The translations under genes and the position numbers were made by a program. From the NCBI GenBank assembly GCA_903911805.1, contig CAIWET010000077.1, positions 1 through 6,169 of the forward strand: DNA of 6,169 bases, read 5' to 3'. The first letter of the stretch is position 1. The number at the start of each line of letters is the position of its first letter. This stretch comes from an uncultured Ignavibacteria bacterium (GTDB lineage Bacteria; Bacteroidota; Ignavibacteria; Kapaibacteriales; UBA2268). The notes under the pieces are model-generated. The model was not told where the DNA came from. It did no database searches and worked only from the letters and a program-made list of their open reading frames with translations. This document shows positions 6,143-6,169 of this stretch, in pieces.

Positions 6143-6169
6143 ACTTTTTTCTATATTTTTCAAAAAACC

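Overview
The window is an AT-rich stretch of a bacterial chromosome. All five real genes lie on the minus strand, so it reads right to left. The best lineage guess is the Bacteroidota/Chlorobi/Ignavibacteria (FCB) group. The evidence is a good match to the Bacteroidota sigma-factor promoter (TTTG, 19 nt, TAATTTTG) ahead of the quinone-reductase gene, mostly weak Shine-Dalgarno sequences, AT-rich codon use, and hairpin repeats of a style I associate with these genomes. This is an inference; no rRNA or other phylogenetic marker apart from PNPase is present.

Layout in transcription order. (1) 6142-3941: complete pnp (polynucleotide phosphorylase), followed by a strong intrinsic terminator at 3896-3928. 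(2) 3940-3797: intergenic stretch with that terminator and a Bacteroidota-type promoter. (3) 3796-3137: NQO1-like flavin NAD(P)H:quinone oxidoreductase. (4) 3097-2174: MenA-like UbiA-family prenyltransferase. (5) 2177-1554: CPBP-family membrane protein, overlapping the prenyltransferase by 4 bp (ATGA). (6) 1462-263: PLP-dependent enzyme of the Cys/Met (trans-sulfuration) family. (7) 262-1: non-coding region with at least five hairpin or repeat elements, including a second good intrinsic terminator and a canonical G-quadruplex motif.

Genes 3-5 look like one transcription unit. A quinone reductase next to a prenyltransferase that probably makes the menaquinone side-chain linkage suggests a lipid-quinone theme. 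The CPBP protein is a membrane protein of unknown substrate. The PLP enzyme follows 91 bp later with no obvious terminator between, so it may be co-transcribed or have its own weak promoter.

I see no new defence, mobile or biosynthetic system here. The coding part is ordinary housekeeping and metabolism. The most unusual DNA is the left-hand 241 bp: a dense patchwork of small palindromes bounded by two copies of a 25-bp G-rich repeat, one of which completes a four-tract G-quadruplex.
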